DNA from: Halobacteria archaeon
Lineage (GTDB): Bacteria > Pseudomonadota > Gammaproteobacteria > UBA9214
Length of the DNA: 5,147 nucleotides
Assembly (NCBI GenBank): GCA_013041945.1
Contig: JABDRC010000302.1
Location: 1-5,147 of the forward strand
Reading direction: 5' to 3'
A program made the position numbers and the translations under genes. Positions 4,844 through 5,147 of the stretch are shown here, piece by piece. The notes under the pieces were generated by a model that was not told the origin of the DNA, made no database searches, and saw only the letters and a list, made by a program, of their open reading frames with translations. Positions within the stretch are counted from its first letter, which is position 1. Every line of letters starts with the position of its first letter.

Positions 4844-5147
4844 ATGGACAAGCAGGCAGGTAATCCGCGCCTGTTGCTGATCGCGCCGCCGAACAGCTAC
4901 CGCACGGCCGCCTTCATCGAGGCCGCCCGGCGCAACCGGATCGATGTACTGGTTGCTTCGGAAGGGCGCTATTCGCTGGTCAGCGAGATCGCCGCCGGTG
5001 TGCATATCGACCTGCAGGATCCTGACGCATTGCAACAATTGCTCGCAGCCGGCGAGGCACGTCCGTTTGCCGGTGTCGTCGCGACGGATGATGCCACGGT
5101 GGAGCTGGGTAGCCGGGTCGCCGCGGCCCTGGGCCTGCCGCATAACC
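4844..5147 (+). CDS. ATP-grasp domain protein, N-terminal part (runs off the window)
   Basis: The first 101 residues of a gene that continues past the window. The segment begins 'RLLLIAPPNSYRTAAFIEAARR' (residues 9-30), a Rossmann-like beta-alpha unit, then 'IDVLVASEG', and later 'FAGVVATDDATVELGSRVAA' followed by 'ALGLPHN' (75-101). The 'D..TVEL..RVA.ALGLP.N' signature is typical of the N-terminal (pre-ATP-grasp) domain of carboxylate-amine/thiol ligases related to carbamoyl-phosphate synthase and PurK-type enzymes. The catalytic ATP-grasp core is not in the window, so the substrate cannot be named. The ATG at 4844-4846 is the only Met in the visible frame and no clear ribosome binding site precedes it. 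It sits 22 bases after a terminator with no convincing promoter between, so a short-leader transcript or partial read-through from the Fe-S carrier gene is possible. Codon use looks normal for the window. Confidence 0.75.
   Translation, partial: MDKQAGNPRLLLIAPPNSYRTAAFIEAARRNRIDVLVASEGRYSLVSEIAAGVHIDLQDPDALQQLLAAGEARPFAGVVATDDATVELGSRVAAALGLPHN

Noticed and set aside
4672..4863. Small plus-strand open frame of 63 codons after the Fe-S carrier gene
   Set aside because: It crosses the repeat and the terminator and overlaps the ATP-grasp start; it has no ribosome binding site and no protein-like pattern beyond a short hydrophobic run.
4709..5143. Minus-strand open frame of 144 codons
   Set aside because: It is antisense to the ATP-grasp gene and its translation shows no domain.
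1..5147. tRNA, rRNA, CRISPR array, transposase or phage genes
   Set aside because: None of their sequence signatures was seen on either strand.

Overview
The window is GC-rich, densely coding bacterial DNA with an AT-rich promoter island near 4060-4170. Several features point to a Gram-negative gammaproteobacterium: an outer-membrane barrel protein ending in Phe, Sec signal peptides, a Fur-type operator, an A-type Fe-S carrier, and a possible Cys-plus-helix-plus-Arg C-terminal sorting tail. A free-living, possibly Chromatiales/Ectothiorhodospiraceae-like organism fits, but this lineage guess rests on general protein style only.

Layout. (1) 8-1396 (+): a secreted protein of about seven repeats resembling beta-propeller blades, ending in a C-terminal membrane-anchor or sorting-like tail. 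(2) 1340-4023 (-): a three-gene operon, transcribed in the order porin-like outer-membrane barrel, periplasmic FMN-binding protein with a flavinylation motif, and two-helix PepSY-type membrane protein. The last gene runs 57 bp into the 3' end of the propeller gene in a convergent overlap. (3) 4024-4291: a 268-bp divergent control region. It holds a sigma70-like promoter with a strong Fur-box match for the porin operon. Facing the other way is a promoter with a perfect TATAAT -10, overlapped by a second Fur-box-like palindrome. (4) 4292-4681 (+): an IscA/ErpA/HesB-like protein with an unusual Cys-rich C-terminus. (5) 4682-4843: a non-coding, structure-rich spacer that looks like a decayed dispersed repeat and carries an intrinsic terminator. 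(6) 4844-end (+): the first 101 residues of a probable ATP-grasp protein, cut by the window edge.

How the genes may work together. The porin operon looks like an iron-responsive envelope redox module. A Fur-repressed porin would admit a small substrate, possibly a ferric chelate, and a covalently flavinylated periplasmic protein would exchange electrons with a His-containing inner-membrane PepSY protein. The Fe-S carrier across the divergent promoter may share the iron response. The parts are read from sequence motifs; the assembled pathway is inference and is the main candidate for an under-described system here.
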